DNA from: Bacteroidales bacterium
Lineage (GTDB): Bacteria; Bacteroidota; Bacteroidia; Bacteroidales; UBA932
DNA: 64,000 nt
Assembly: GCA_017452265.1 (NCBI GenBank)
Contig: JAFTMS010000007.1
Span: 1 to 64,000 of the forward strand
Reading direction: 5' to 3'
Below the pieces are notes generated by a model. That model was given only the letters and a program-made list of their open reading frames with translations. It made no database searches and was not told the origin of the DNA. The position numbers were made by a program, and so were the translations under genes. Below, piece after piece: positions 9,123-18,087 of the stretch. Position 1 is the first letter of the stretch. Each line of letters opens with the position of its first letter.

Positions 9123-10469
9123 TTACTCCGCAAGGCGGGCCTTCAGGGCTGCTGCCTGCTCTTCGTAGCCTGGTTTGCCGAGAAGGGCGAACATGTTCTT
9201 CTTGTAGGCCTCTACACCCGGCTGGTTGAACGGATTCACGCCGAGGATGTATGCGCTGATTCCGCATGCCTTCTCGAAGAAGTAGAAGAGGGCTCCGAGA
9301 TTGTACTCGTCAATGCGCTCGATGCTTACAGAAAGCTGAGGCACTCCGCCGTCGATATGAGCGAGCTTTGTTCCGAGCTCTGCCATTGCGTTGCATTCCT
9401 CAACGTGCTTTCCTGTGAGGAAGTTCAGTCCGTCGAGGTTCTGCGGATCGTTCCCGATGGTCATGCTGCGGTTGCTGTTCTCGACAGAAACCACTGTCTC
9501 CATGAGCGTACGCTCACCGTCCTGGATGTACTGTCCCATAGAATGAAGGTCGGTGGTGAAATTCACCGAAGCGGGGAAGATTCCGAGTCCGTCCTTGCCC
9601 TCAGACTCACCGTAGAGCTGCTTCCACCATTCGCCGAGGAACGTAAGCTTAGGGTTGTATGCCACGAGAATCTCTATCTTCTTGCCCTGTCCGTAAAGGG
9701 CATTACGCATGGCCGCATACTGCACTGCAGGGTTGCACTCGCACCTCTTTGCGCATGCCTCCTCCATTTCGAGGGCTCCCCTGAGCATTGCGTTCACGTC
9801 AAATCCTGCGAGTACGATAGGAAGAAGACCGACCGGAGTGAGAACAGAGAAACGGCCTCCCACATTATCTTCGATGACGAAAGTCCTGTAACCTTCCTGC
9901 GTCGCAAGTCCCTTGAGGGCTCCGCGCGCCTTGTCGGTCACGGCTACGATACGCTCCGCAGCCTCAGCCTTGCCGTATGTATCCTCAAGATACTTCTTCA
10001 CGAGACGGAATGCCACTGCCGGCTCTGTCGTCGTACCTGACTTTGATATTACCACGCAAGCAGCGTTTCTCTCCTGCACGAGGTCCATGAGCTCGCACAT
10101 ATATTCTTCCGACAGATTGTGTCCTGCAAATACGATTTCAGGAGCATTGCCCTTGTTCTTGAGCTGCTTTGCGAACTGGTGTGAAAGAGCCTCAAGCGCA
10201 CACTTCGCACCGAGATATGAGCCGCCTATTCCGATTACGACGACGAGATCCACGTTCTTTGCTGCCCAAGCGTCCCTTACTGCCTCACACTCAGCCACAA
10301 GCGAGCTGTTGAGAGTCTCCGAAGGAAGATGCTTCCATCCGAGGAAGTCGTTTCCTGCGCCTGTCTCAGCCTCAAGCACGTCAAGGGCTGAAAGAGCCTT
10401 TTCTACATAAGCCTTATAATCTGCATCTTTGATAAAGGAGTTGCAGCCTCCCAGATTTACTTTTACCAT
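9123..10469 (-). CDS. pgi: Glucose-6-phosphate isomerase
   Basis: 448 residues, interconverting glucose-6-phosphate and fructose-6-phosphate in glycolysis and gluconeogenesis. The start MVKVNLGGCNSF (ATG 10467-10469) fits the usual length for Bacteroidota Pgi; the longer frame upstream runs through the promoter. SIS-domain features are clear: VVVIGIGGSYLGAKCALEAL with the glycine-rich loop, then CVVISKSGTTTEPAVAFRLV for phosphate binding, and the TTDLHSMGQYIQDG region. Cytoplasmic. It is divergent from the glycerophosphodiesterase and convergent with rnpB. Confidence 0.95.
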   Translation of the reverse strand: MVKVNLGGCNSFIKDADYKAYVEKALSALDVLEAETGAGNDFLGWKHLPSETLNSSLVAECEAVRDAWAAKNVDLVVVIGIGGSYLGAKCALEALSHQFAKQLKNKGNAPEIVFAGHNLSEEYMCELMDLVQERNAACVVISKSGTTTEPAVAFRLVKKYLEDTYGKAEAAERIVAVTDKARGALKGLATQEGYRTFVIEDNVGGRFSVLTPVGLLPIVLAGFDVNAMLRGALEMEEACAKRCECNPAVQYAAMRNALYGQGKKIEILVAYNPKLTFLGEWWKQLYGESEGKDGLGIFPASVNFTTDLHSMGQYIQDGERTLMETVVSVENSNRSMTIGNDPQNLDGLNFLTGKHVEECNAMAELGTKLAHIDGGVPQLSVSIERIDEYNLGALFYFFEKACGISAYILGVNPFNQPGVEAYKKNMFALLGKPGYEEQAAALKARLAE

Positions 10470-10552
10470 ATTACCGATAATTAATTCGTTTCCAACCTTT
10501 TCCGTCCTTCTGAAGCGGATTTCAAGCTCTGATTTAGGACGGCACAACAAGG

Positions 10553-10560
10553 CAAAGGTA
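10553..10560 (-). promoter_or_regulatory. -7 box for pgi
   Basis: Minus-strand TACCTTTG, a full match to TAnnTTTG, 83 bp before the chosen ATG. No well-spaced -33 TTG. Confidence 0.45.
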
Positions 10561-10567
10561 ACATTTT

Positions 10568-10600
10568 TTGAGCAATATGCTATAAATTTCACTATATTTG
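10568..10600 (+). promoter_or_regulatory. Promoter of the glycerophosphodiesterase gene
   Basis: TTG (10568-10570), 22 bp spacer, TATATTTG (10593-10600). The start ATG lies 46 bp downstream. Divergent from the pgi promoter. Confidence 0.5.
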
Positions 10601-10646
10601 TAGGATATAACAGGCCGCATAGACGGGTTAATAACATTAAAACCAT

Positions 10647-11465
10647 ATGAATATGAGACATTCAGTTAAATTTTTCACAGCCGTGCTCGCAGGACTGATG
10701 TTCTGCTCGTTCAATGCAGACGCACGCAAGAAGGAAGCGGGAATCGTAGCACACAGAGGGTTCTGGAACTGCGAGGAAGCCGGATACGCAAAGAATTCGA
10801 TTGCAGCGCTCAGATGCGCTCAGGAAGCCGGATTCTGGGGAAGCGAATTCGACGTGAACATGACTGCGGACGGACAGCTCATCGTTTATCACGACAGTGA
10901 TGTGGAAGGAAAGACAATAGAGAAGTATCCGTACTCTGAGTTCAAGGACTTCAAGATAAAGAACGGAGAAACTATTCCTACCATCGATCAGTTCCTTGAG
11001 CAGGGAAAGAAGTACCCTGAGACCATGCTCGTATATGAGCTGAAACCTCATTCATGTGCTGAAGTCGAGGACAAGTTCGTCGAACTGACGATTGCAAAGC
11101 TGCAGGAGCACGGTCTTCTCGATCCGGAGAGGGTGATGTTCATATCGTTCAGTTTCCATATGTGCGAGGTTCTCGGCGAAAAGCTTCCGGACTTCACGGT
11201 TCAGTACCTCGGAGGAGACAAGGAGCCGAAGGTGGTGAAGAAGGCCGGAATCAACGGCATCGACTACAACTACAAGAAGCTGAACCAGAACCCTAAATGG
11301 GTGAAGAAAGCACATGCAAGGCATATGAGCACTAACGCATGGACGGTGAACAAGGAGGAGAACATAAAGCAGATGTTCGACATGGGAATAGACTATCTCA
11401 CTACAGACCAGCCGCTTCTGGCACGCGAAGTCCTGCAACAGATAGGATATAAGGAAATGAAGTAA
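10647..11465 (+). CDS. Secreted glycerophosphodiester phosphodiesterase family protein
   Basis: 272 residues with a signal peptide ending near FNADA. The GDPD TIM-barrel is recognisable: GIVAHRGFWNCEEAGYAKNS with the catalytic His-Arg, SEFDVNMTADGQLIVYHDSD with the metal-binding Glu/Asp and second catalytic His, then YELKPH. The C-terminal STNAWTVNKEENIKQMFDMG and DYLTTDQP segments are also typical. The family releases an alcohol and glycerol-3-phosphate from deacylated phospholipids; secreted Bacteroidota versions may use other phosphodiesters. Monocistronic by context, with its own promoter, and convergent with umuC. Confidence 0.88.
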   Translation: MNMRHSVKFFTAVLAGLMFCSFNADARKKEAGIVAHRGFWNCEEAGYAKNSIAALRCAQEAGFWGSEFDVNMTADGQLIVYHDSDVEGKTIEKYPYSEFKDFKIKNGETIPTIDQFLEQGKKYPETMLVYELKPHSCAEVEDKFVELTIAKLQEHGLLDPERVMFISFSFHMCEVLGEKLPDFTVQYLGGDKEPKVVKKAGINGIDYNYKKLNQNPKWVKKAHARHMSTNAWTVNKEENIKQMFDMGIDYLTTDQPLLAREVLQQIGYKEMK

Positions 11466-11470
11466 TATGC

Positions 11471-11500
11471 AGGTGCACTGGCCATACGGTCAGTGCACTT
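11471..11500. terminator. Hairpin between glycerophosphodiesterase and umuC ends
   Basis: GTGCACTGGCC / GGTCAGTGCAC around ATAC, with one G-T wobble, between convergent genes. It overlaps the last codons and stop of umuC (TGA at 11490-11492, minus strand). Confidence 0.7.
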
Positions 11501-12824
11501 CTATTATATCGTCCAAGCAAGTGGAATATAACCGTGAGCGAAAGTCGCTTCTGATGCCGTCGGCATAATGGCCGGGCCGCTGGGTGGCGAGACGGAGCAG
11601 CGAACCGCCATGCTGAGGCCGGCAGCGTTCCATCGCCGCACGAGTGTCCCCCGGCACAGCAGATGCAAGCGCAACAGACTTCGAGCCATTGACCGTATCC
11701 ATAATCTGCGACAGCTTGTCCTGCTTCTGCCTCATATCGTCATCAAATCCGAACATCGAGCCCTGAATTGCATCGGAAGCCACAATATTGCTCACCGTCA
11801 CTCCGGCCTTCTTGTATTTATAACCCGGCCTGTATATCATCCTGAGGGCCTTCAAAGCCGTCCCCACAATCTCCTGCGCACTGTTGGCCGCCACCTCAAG
11901 GCGGATTGTCGCTGAAGGGAAATACTGTTCCAGATCGTCACGGAAACGGTTCGTATACATGAAAGTGGTCACATCATACGCTGCAGAGCCTTCTTCACGA
12001 AGCTTATGGGCACACATCGCCGCAAAATCAGACACTCTCAAGACAAGTTCGTGTTCGTCTTCAATCATGTCTGCAAAAGAACGTGACGTACATATGGACT
12101 TGCGCCTTTCCTCCCTTTCATCCTCCTTGCAGGCCCTTCCCTGAAGCTCCGTCCATGTCCTCTCCCCTGTCACTCCGTAATTTCCACGCACCCATTCAGC
12201 CGGCCTGTTTACGAAGTCCAAAGCCGTACTCACACCTTTCTCCATCAGTTTCGGAGCCAACCTGCGTCCGACTCCCCACACATCCCCGATTGGCGTTAGT
12301 TCCAAAGCCTTAAGGCGTTTCGCTTCCGTATCCATCATGCATACGCCCTTGTATCCCTTGTATTTCTTTGCAAAATGACTGGCGATTTTTGCCAGAGTCT
12401 TTGTCGGCGCCACACCTATGCTCACCGGAACGCCTACCCACTTGCGCACCTTGTCCACGATCTCACGGCACATCTGCGGAATCCTTTCAGGGGCGATGCC
12501 TTCTATGTGGAGATATGCCTCGTCAATCGAATATATCTCGATCTGCGGCACAGCATCGGCAAGTATGCTCATGACTCGATTGGACAGATCCCCGTAAAGG
12601 GCATAGTTTGAGGAACATGCCACGAGCTGACCGCTGTCACACAGATGCTTCACCTTGTAGAACGGCGTACACATGGCTATACCCATCGTCTTGCTCTCAT
12701 TGCTGCGCGAAACCACGCAGCCGTCGTTGTTGGACAGCACGACGACAGCCTTTCCCTCCAGCTGCGGACGGAAAACCCTTTCGCATGAAACGAAGAAATT
12801 ATTACAGTCAACCAGTGCTATCAT
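11490..12824 (-). CDS. umuC: Error-prone DNA polymerase V catalytic subunit UmuC
   Basis: 444 residues of the Y-family polymerase UmuC group, which copies past DNA lesions with UmuD' and RecA. The N-terminus MIALVDCNNFFVSCERVF carries the first catalytic Asp (D6); YSIDEAY holds D101 and E102. The palm, thumb (IGDVWGVGRRLAPKLMEKG) and little-finger regions follow. The C-terminus ends in DDIIEVH as in relatives, after an extra arginine-rich stretch that may be low-identity rather than shifted. The umuD stop is about 27 bp upstream with a repeat-like sequence between. Probably co-transcribed with umuD as an inducible mutagenesis operon. Confidence 0.92.
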   Translation of the reverse strand: MIALVDCNNFFVSCERVFRPQLEGKAVVVLSNNDGCVVSRSNESKTMGIAMCTPFYKVKHLCDSGQLVACSSNYALYGDLSNRVMSILADAVPQIEIYSIDEAYLHIEGIAPERIPQMCREIVDKVRKWVGVPVSIGVAPTKTLAKIASHFAKKYKGYKGVCMMDTEAKRLKALELTPIGDVWGVGRRLAPKLMEKGVSTALDFVNRPAEWVRGNYGVTGERTWTELQGRACKEDEREERRKSICTSRSFADMIEDEHELVLRVSDFAAMCAHKLREEGSAAYDVTTFMYTNRFRDDLEQYFPSATIRLEVAANSAQEIVGTALKALRMIYRPGYKYKKAGVTVSNIVASDAIQGSMFGFDDDMRQKQDKLSQIMDTVNGSKSVALASAVPGDTRAAMERCRPQHGGSLLRLATQRPGHYADGIRSDFRSRLYSTCLDDIIEVH

Positions 12825-12853
12825 GTCATTCCGAGCGAAGTCGAGGAATATCT
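12825..12853. repeat. Short intergenic repeat-like sequence between umuD and umuC
   Basis: GTCATTCCGAGCGAAGTCGA followed by GGAATATCT fills the gap between the umuD stop and the umuC ATG. A diverged inverted copy lies at 56111-56137. It resembles a short palindromic element common between Bacteroidota genes (from memory). Confidence 0.5.
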
Positions 12854-13298
12854 ACCGTACTTTCTTGATAATATAAGTCACCACTCCCCACATCCTGAAA
12901 TCCGTCCCCTCGCCTACCTCTATCACAGGATAACGATCATTCGCCGGCACAAGCCACAAAGCCGTGCCATGCCCGTCGCTGCCGCCGAAGCCTTCCGGTG
13001 GCCTGAAAAACATGCGTTTAAGAGTGAACTCTCCGTCCACAAAGCATACGGCCATATCCCCTTCCTGAGCCTCCAAAGCCCTGTCTATCACCAGTATGTC
13101 ATCTTCCTCGACACCGTCATCTATCATGGAATCCCCCACGACACGTCCGTAGAACGTCGCGGCAGGATGCTTCACAAGCTCCCTGTTCAGGTCTATGGCC
13201 TGAGTCATGTAATCCGTTGCAGGCGAGGGAAAACCGGCATGTATCCCATCATGAGCCATCCCCGGAAGCCCTTCATCGATCTTTTCCTCTGTATCCAT
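12852..13298 (-). CDS. umuD: UmuD-type S24 peptidase, SOS mutagenesis subunit
   Basis: 148 residues from the ATG at 13298 (MDTEEKIDEG); another in-frame ATG two codons earlier is possible. This LexA-like self-cleaving peptidase yields UmuD', which joins UmuC to form polymerase V. A likely cleavage site is Ala21-Gly22 in HAGFPSPA. The catalytic serine is in GRVVGDSMIDDG (S57) and the lysine in GEFTLKRM (K94). No DNA-binding helix-turn-helix is present, which separates it from LexA. It is first in the umuDC operon and divergent from the Mom-like gene across a 55-bp gap with overlapping promoters. Confidence 0.92.
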   Translation of the reverse strand: MDTEEKIDEGLPGMAHDGIHAGFPSPATDYMTQAIDLNRELVKHPAATFYGRVVGDSMIDDGVEEDDILVIDRALEAQEGDMAVCFVDGEFTLKRMFFRPPEGFGGSDGHGTALWLVPANDRYPVIEVGEGTDFRMWGVVTYIIKKVR

Positions 13299-13320
13299 AA
13301 TCATTTTCACCTTGTGAGGA

Positions 13321-13328
13321 CAAAAATA
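13321..13328 (-). promoter_or_regulatory. -7 box for umuDC
   Basis: Minus-strand TATTTTTG matches TAnnTTTG, 22 bp before the umuD start. No recognised LexA box was identified. Confidence 0.45.
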
Positions 13329-13339
13329 CAAAATATACT

Positions 13340-13347
13340 TAACTTTG
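13340..13347 (+). promoter_or_regulatory. -7 box directly before the Mom-like gene
   Basis: TAACTTTG, six bases before ATG 13354. A transcript from here would be leaderless. It also rules out the TTG at 13345 as a start codon. Confidence 0.4.
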
Positions 13348-13353
13348 CACTCT

Positions 13354-14214
13354 ATGGACGTACTAACAGACGAAATAACCTCTTTCCTTGAAGGGCACGG
13401 TTTCGAGCTCACACGACAGACGCGCAGCAGCTTCGACACGATTGCGGTCAGGATGCCCGACGGCAGTCACGACAGGTTCATACTGCCGTTGGAAATCACG
13501 TCCGGAAGCGAAGAAGAGGCCGCAGAAACGTCTGAAAGGGCGCTTGCCTGCATAGAATCCATACGTGAGAGCGAGGGAGAATACCCTCTCATCATCACGC
13601 AAGACCGCTGGCACAGGCAGAGAAAGATGATGCAGGAGAGGCTGTTGGCACATCTGGAAGTGTTCAGTCAGGCATATGCAAGGAACTGCGAACTCAGAAA
13701 GATCGACAAAGCCACGGCAAGGGAGTTCCTGATGGAGAACCACAGCTACGGACATGCGGCCTGCAGGCATTGCTACGGTCTTTTTCTGAAGAGGTATACG
13801 GGACACGCAGCCGGCACATTGGCTCCGGGCACACTCGTGGCAGTCGCGACATTTTCCAACGCACGCAAATGGCTGAAGTCGGGCAAGACCATATCCTCAT
13901 ATGAATGGACACGCTACGCCTCGCTGCCGGACCTGAGGCTCAGCGGAGGCATGGGAAAGATGCTCAAAGGCTTCATCAGGGACGTGCAGCCGGACGACAT
14001 CATGACCTATGCAGACCTGGAATGGTCGGCAGGGGACGTCTACAGGACTCTCGGCTTCGAGCCGGAGGGGACGAAGGAGGCAGTAATGTTCACGGTGACG
14101 GAGGACTGGGAAAGAATCCCTGTCAGAAAGGCAGAAGCCGCATCCGAACGTGCGCAGCTTTACTTCCGCAACTTCGGCAGCAGCAAATTCCGTCTGAAGC
14201 TGACACCTTGGTAG
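13354..14214 (+). CDS. Mom-like / GNAT-fold acyltransferase family protein, function unknown
   Basis: 286 residues from ATG 13354, no signal peptide, so cytoplasmic. The N-terminal half (to about residue 115) is unassigned. The C-terminal half resembles the phage Mu Mom group of GNAT-fold proteins: KATAREFLMENHSYGHAACR, then a strand TLVAVATFSNARKW, SSYEWTRYASLPDLRLSGGM, and DDIMTYADLEWSAG followed by VYRTLGFEPEG. Mom modifies adenine in DNA, but cellular relatives have no established role that I know. Divergent from umuDC, so a link to DNA damage is possible. It ends one base from the convergent GH2 stop. Family assignment is by motif memory only. Confidence 0.55.
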   Translation: MDVLTDEITSFLEGHGFELTRQTRSSFDTIAVRMPDGSHDRFILPLEITSGSEEEAAETSERALACIESIRESEGEYPLIITQDRWHRQRKMMQERLLAHLEVFSQAYARNCELRKIDKATAREFLMENHSYGHAACRHCYGLFLKRYTGHAAGTLAPGTLVAVATFSNARKWLKSGKTISSYEWTRYASLPDLRLSGGMGKMLKGFIRDVQPDDIMTYADLEWSAGDVYRTLGFEPEGTKEAVMFTVTEDWERIPVRKAEAASERAQLYFRNFGSSKFRLKLTPW

Positions 14215-14215
14215 T

Positions 14216-17200
14216 TTATTCCGCTGCGCGGCAAAGATTCGCGAGAATACGGCCGGCCACAGGATCGGAAACAGCCTTGTCCGTACACATCGTGGAAATC
14301 ACAGCAGAGCCTGTTCCGTCGTCAATACGCATGAGCGTGAGGCCTCGCATGGATTCTATGCGCGCGATTCTGTCTTCCGGAGTGCCTCCGTCGATGTATG
14401 CATGAATCTTCATCTGGCTTGCAAGTTCCGTCACGGCATCGTCACGCACGGCCTTCAGCACGCTGCGGCAGGCAAGCGGAATCTCACGTCTTCCATTATT
14501 GAAATACCTCAGTTCGAGAGGTCCGATACCGTCAAACACCGGATTCTCCTTGCGTTCCATCACCACGATGTCGCCCTCTGTCGGCACTATACGCCCTGTC
14601 AGATATTCAGGGAACACCTTCATAGCCGCACCATCGGAAGAGAGGAACAGAAGCCGGCCTCCTGAAGCCACGAAATTCCTCAGAAGCGAAGCATCCTGCG
14701 GAGAACAATCCATAAGCCCGGACACGACACACAGCCCCGGATCTCCGCACAACTCACTGACGGAAGCCACCTTACAATAATCGACTCCGATACTTTCCAA
14801 TGCCGGTGCAGTCAATCCGTCTGCATCCAGAAGCCGTACGCTGCAATCCGCATCACAGGCCGCCCAAGACCTTTCGGCCAGCAGCAGTCCATATTCATTT
14901 TCAGAGAGCACAACACCTCCTTCCGAAAGCTTCAGACGCAGCACGGCATGCATCTTCCGCGCAGGAAGAACGTCAGGAATCCGCACCTCAGGCTCGATAT
15001 ATTCACGTCCGTAATATTCCACGGCAGGAAAGGCCTCCTGTCCGGAAGCAAGGACAGCACCGTCCTGCGTTTCAAGCGTCCATGCCAGCTGCATAGGCCC
15101 GATATCACGGCCGTCCTCGCTGTCGTTCACGGCATAGATACGCAGCGGAAGCCTGTCGCCGGCGTAAAGGTTACGGCCCCATATCTCAGCAGACACCAGA
15201 ACAGGCTGCATGGCACGCCTCATCGCATGGTATGTCGGCCACGGAGCAATCGCATCGGCATCGTAGCACTGTCTGAACCATGTCATATACGAGAAATGCA
15301 TTATTCCCGAAGCCTTTTCCCCCGTACGCCGCAAAGCCTCCGCAAGCTCGCCCGTAATGAAGGACTGCACCTTGAGGAAGGAAGCCGGATCCGCCCAGTC
15401 ATACGCCTCATATCCTATCAGCGAGAACGGATTCTGATGTATCAGCTGGTACGAGCGCGTCGGATGTCCGGTCTCGTTGTTCGGATAGCCTGTCGACATC
15501 TCCTGACTTATCAGAGGCCTGCCCGGAGTGCCGAACTGCCTGTAGAACTCGCCGTTGAAGAAGCGGAAGAGCGAGAAGTCATACCAGTTGTAGTATCCGT
15601 GATTGTCGTCTATGTCACCGTCGTCGACTGTTGCTATGAAGTCCTCGCCGAAACGGCGTACCCCGCTGCGCCTCATGTAGTTGGAATCGAAGGATACAGG
15701 CCTTGTAGGATCGAGGGCACGCATATCCTTGACCACATCCGAGATTATGATGAACTTCTCACGCGCGCGGTCGGTATCCTCGTCAAGATCGTAGAACTTC
15801 ATCTCGTTGTTCACCGTCCACATGCACACGGACGGATGGTTCCTGTACTTCTTCATCACCCTGAGCCACTCGCTGCGCCAAAGATCCAGCACACCCTCAT
15901 CCGGAATAGGAGTGGAATGTATCATGAGCCAGGACCATGTGCCTTCGAAACTCACGATGATGCCGTTGCGGTCGGCCGCCGACACCCAAAGTTCGTTCCA
16001 CGGAGACGTATGCGTACGTGTCGCCGTCACATTTCCCTCCTGCATGAGCTGCATGAAGCGGTCCGCCAGCAGGGAGTCGTTCGGACATATCGCAAACGGG
16101 ATGTGGTTGCCTCCACGGAGCCAGTATTTCCTGCCATTCAGCCACAGATAGCCGTCCTTCGCCTCAAAGGTGCGGAATCCGGAAGTCACACTCAGGCTGT
16201 CCGCCAATCCGCCACGGTGCACGACACGGAAGCGGAAATCGTAGAGGTTCGGCGATGAAGGTTCCCAAAGCTTAGGCTGAAGACCGTCAAAGGCATATGC
16301 ATATACACCCGAAGCGCCTCCGTCAAGCTTCATGCGCCCCGGCACCTTTCCCTCGTGGAGAAGCTCCCCGGTATTCCTGTCCTCAACGGAAACGTATATG
16401 TCGAACGCAGCCTTGCGGCGGGATGAATTGCACACGGTCATGTCTATCGCAGCACCATCAAGCGACGGCTTTATGAACACGTCCTCCATCTTCAGGAAAT
16501 CCGTGATCACCAGCTTCACAGGCTGCCATATACCTGCAGGATTGCCTCCGTAGAAGCCGTGAGGGACGTCGGTCAGCACCTCCTGATGGGCCTGCGCGTC
16601 CTCTCTGTTGGCATCTATGTCCTTCCTGACCGACGAATAATAGTTCTCCATCGCATCGCCTGTCTGCGCCTGAGCGCCTGCGATATCACGTACCACCTTG
16701 ACTGCCACGAGATTGCGTCCCGGCTTCATATATTCAGTGACATCCACCTCGAAATCCCCGAACATGCCCACATGCGTCCCGGCTAGCGCTCCGTTCACAT
16801 ATACCTCTGCCGTCTTCGACACCGCGTCAAAAGTCAGCACCATCCTGCGGCCCTGCACCTCGCGGGGCAGCTCCACCCAATGGCGGTACCATGCCGCTCC
16901 GGCCCTGCGGTAGTCGAATGTATAGTTCTCGCAGCGGTCTGTCTCCTTCTGGTAATACGTGTCGGAAACGCCCTTGTGCTCCTGTCCGTTCGCAGCCGGC
17001 ATCGTCTCTCCGTGCAGCCAGATGCGTATCGGATTCCAGAACGAAGGCACCGGCATCACGTGCCAGTCCTCATCTCCGTACGCACAGCCGACGGCCTTCT
17101 CCTTATCCTTCAGGCTGTATTCCGGCATGAAAAGCCAGTTTCCGTCAAGAGTCAGTTCGGTACGTCCCTCGTTCAGTTTCTCCAGCCTGGCTGGCACATA

Positions 17201-17779
17201 GGCCGCACGCTCCTGCACGCGTTTTTCCGCCTTCTGCTCCGCCGTCAGCCCGAGCCTCAGCTCCTTCTGCGGCAGTCCATCAAGAGCGTCCTCAGCAAGA
17301 GGAATCACTGCAAGTCCCTCATATTCAGCCTCTATCCAGCCTTCATCCAGAGAGACCGGGCCTGACGGAACGAGATGACCGTTCCTGTCCGTCACATCTA
17401 TATGAGGAAGTTCTCCGTCGTTCACAAACACGCGTATCCTGTTGCGGCACACCTGTACACGGAGGCTGTACCATTCGCCCGGGACAGGATGGAAGCCGAG
17501 AGGACGTACGCCCATGAACTCGTCCGTGCCCATATAGCCGGAACGCATCAGATAAACGTCGTCCTGCAGACCGCCTTTGATGCCCACCATGTAGCGGTCG
17601 AAGCGGTTATGGTTTCTGAATCCGGCCCAGATCTGCACCTGTTCCGCCGTTTCCGGCACACGCGCCCTGAAGCTGAATTCGTAATTCTCCCAGGCAGGTT
17701 CCTGAGCGTATGCCGCAGAGGCAGTCAGAAGGCCTGCAAGCATGGCAAAAGCACAGACGAAAGAGTATATATACCTCAT
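14216..17779 (-). CDS. Glycoside hydrolase family 2 enzyme with N-terminal LamG-like domain
   Basis: 1187 residues from ATG 17779, with signal peptide MRYIYSFVCAFAMLAGLLTA ending SAAYA. Residues 27-160 look like a concanavalin/LamG-type or DUF1080 fold. GH2 sugar-binding and immunoglobulin-like domains follow (about 205-545), then the TIM barrel with acid/base Glu659 in WTVNNEMK and nucleophile Glu760 in ISQEMS. The C-terminal about 300 residues include a glutamine-amidotransferase-like segment (CVVSGLMDCSPQDASLLRNF). It cleaves a beta-linked sugar in the periplasm, but galactose, mannose or glucuronic acid cannot be told apart. It is separate from the main utilisation operon and has its own hairpin-rich upstream region. 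Confidence 0.82.
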   Translation of the reverse strand: MRYIYSFVCAFAMLAGLLTASAAYAQEPAWENYEFSFRARVPETAEQVQIWAGFRNHNRFDRYMVGIKGGLQDDVYLMRSGYMGTDEFMGVRPLGFHPVPGEWYSLRVQVCRNRIRVFVNDGELPHIDVTDRNGHLVPSGPVSLDEGWIEAEYEGLAVIPLAEDALDGLPQKELRLGLTAEQKAEKRVQERAAYVPARLEKLNEGRTELTLDGNWLFMPEYSLKDKEKAVGCAYGDEDWHVMPVPSFWNPIRIWLHGETMPAANGQEHKGVSDTYYQKETDRCENYTFDYRRAGAAWYRHWVELPREVQGRRMVLTFDAVSKTAEVYVNGALAGTHVGMFGDFEVDVTEYMKPGRNLVAVKVVRDIAGAQAQTGDAMENYYSSVRKDIDANREDAQAHQEVLTDVPHGFYGGNPAGIWQPVKLVITDFLKMEDVFIKPSLDGAAIDMTVCNSSRRKAAFDIYVSVEDRNTGELLHEGKVPGRMKLDGGASGVYAYAFDGLQPKLWEPSSPNLYDFRFRVVHRGGLADSLSVTSGFRTFEAKDGYLWLNGRKYWLRGGNHIPFAICPNDSLLADRFMQLMQEGNVTATRTHTSPWNELWVSAADRNGIIVSFEGTWSWLMIHSTPIPDEGVLDLWRSEWLRVMKKYRNHPSVCMWTVNNEMKFYDLDEDTDRAREKFIIISDVVKDMRALDPTRPVSFDSNYMRRSGVRRFGEDFIATVDDGDIDDNHGYYNWYDFSLFRFFNGEFYRQFGTPGRPLISQEMSTGYPNNETGHPTRSYQLIHQNPFSLIGYEAYDWADPASFLKVQSFITGELAEALRRTGEKASGIMHFSYMTWFRQCYDADAIAPWPTYHAMRRAMQPVLVSAEIWGRNLYAGDRLPLRIYAVNDSEDGRDIGPMQLAWTLETQDGAVLASGQEAFPAVEYYGREYIEPEVRIPDVLPARKMHAVLRLKLSEGGVVLSENEYGLLLAERSWAACDADCSVRLLDADGLTAPALESIGVDYCKVASVSELCGDPGLCVVSGLMDCSPQDASLLRNFVASGGRLLFLSSDGAAMKVFPEYLTGRIVPTEGDIVVMERKENPVFDGIGPLELRYFNNGRREIPLACRSVLKAVRDDAVTELASQMKIHAYIDGGTPEDRIARIESMRGLTLMRIDDGTGSAVISTMCTDKAVSDPVAGRILANLCRAAE

Positions 17780-17804
17780 AATAATTTTCTTTGCATACAA
17801 ACTC

Positions 17805-17861
17805 AAGTTTCGCAAGTGTAACTTATTCTTAATATGAAAGTTGGTGAAGCTTGCGAAACTT
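17805..17861. promoter_or_regulatory. 12-bp perfect inverted repeat upstream of the GH2 gene
   Basis: AAGTTTCGCAAG (17805-17816) and CTTGCGAAACTT (17850-17861), 33 bp apart, with a smaller AACTT...AAGTT pair inside. It starts 25 bp before the GH2 ATG, so it is an operator or a leader hairpin. Confidence 0.55.
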
Positions 17862-17904
17862 TTCCCCACCGCACTTTCTCTATCTACGTTACCCTATCCC
17901 TAAA

Positions 17905-17973
17905 TCCCTTTCCTCAGGAAAGGGACTTACTTCGACCGAAGGTCGAGATATAAGGTCTTTCGCGAATGCGAAA
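17905..17973. repeat. Three tandem short hairpins between GH2 and purC
   Basis: TCCCTTTCC-TCA-GGAAAGGGA (17905-17925), TCGACC-GAA-GGTCGA (17932-17946) and TTTCGC-GAAT-GCGAAA (17958-17973). All have perfect stems and 3-4-base loops. Nothing else was recognised in this 308-bp divergent gap apart from a weak -7-like sequence near 18053. Confidence 0.6.
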
Positions 17974-18087
17974 ATTAAGATACAAATATACACGACATAC
18001 ATTAATCGTCAATTAAAATCCGCTTAACAGAGGAACAAATGCCGTCGTTTTTTTATATCTTCGCAGCCGATTTCAAAATTATCCAAG

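Noticed and set aside
10470..10661. Extended N-terminus of pgi
   Set aside because: It crosses the probable promoter and has no similarity to Pgi; the ATG at 10469 gives the usual family length.
11490..11700. Possible frameshift at the umuC C-terminus
   Set aside because: The arginine-rich stretch is odd, but the ending DDIIEVH fits the family in the same frame.
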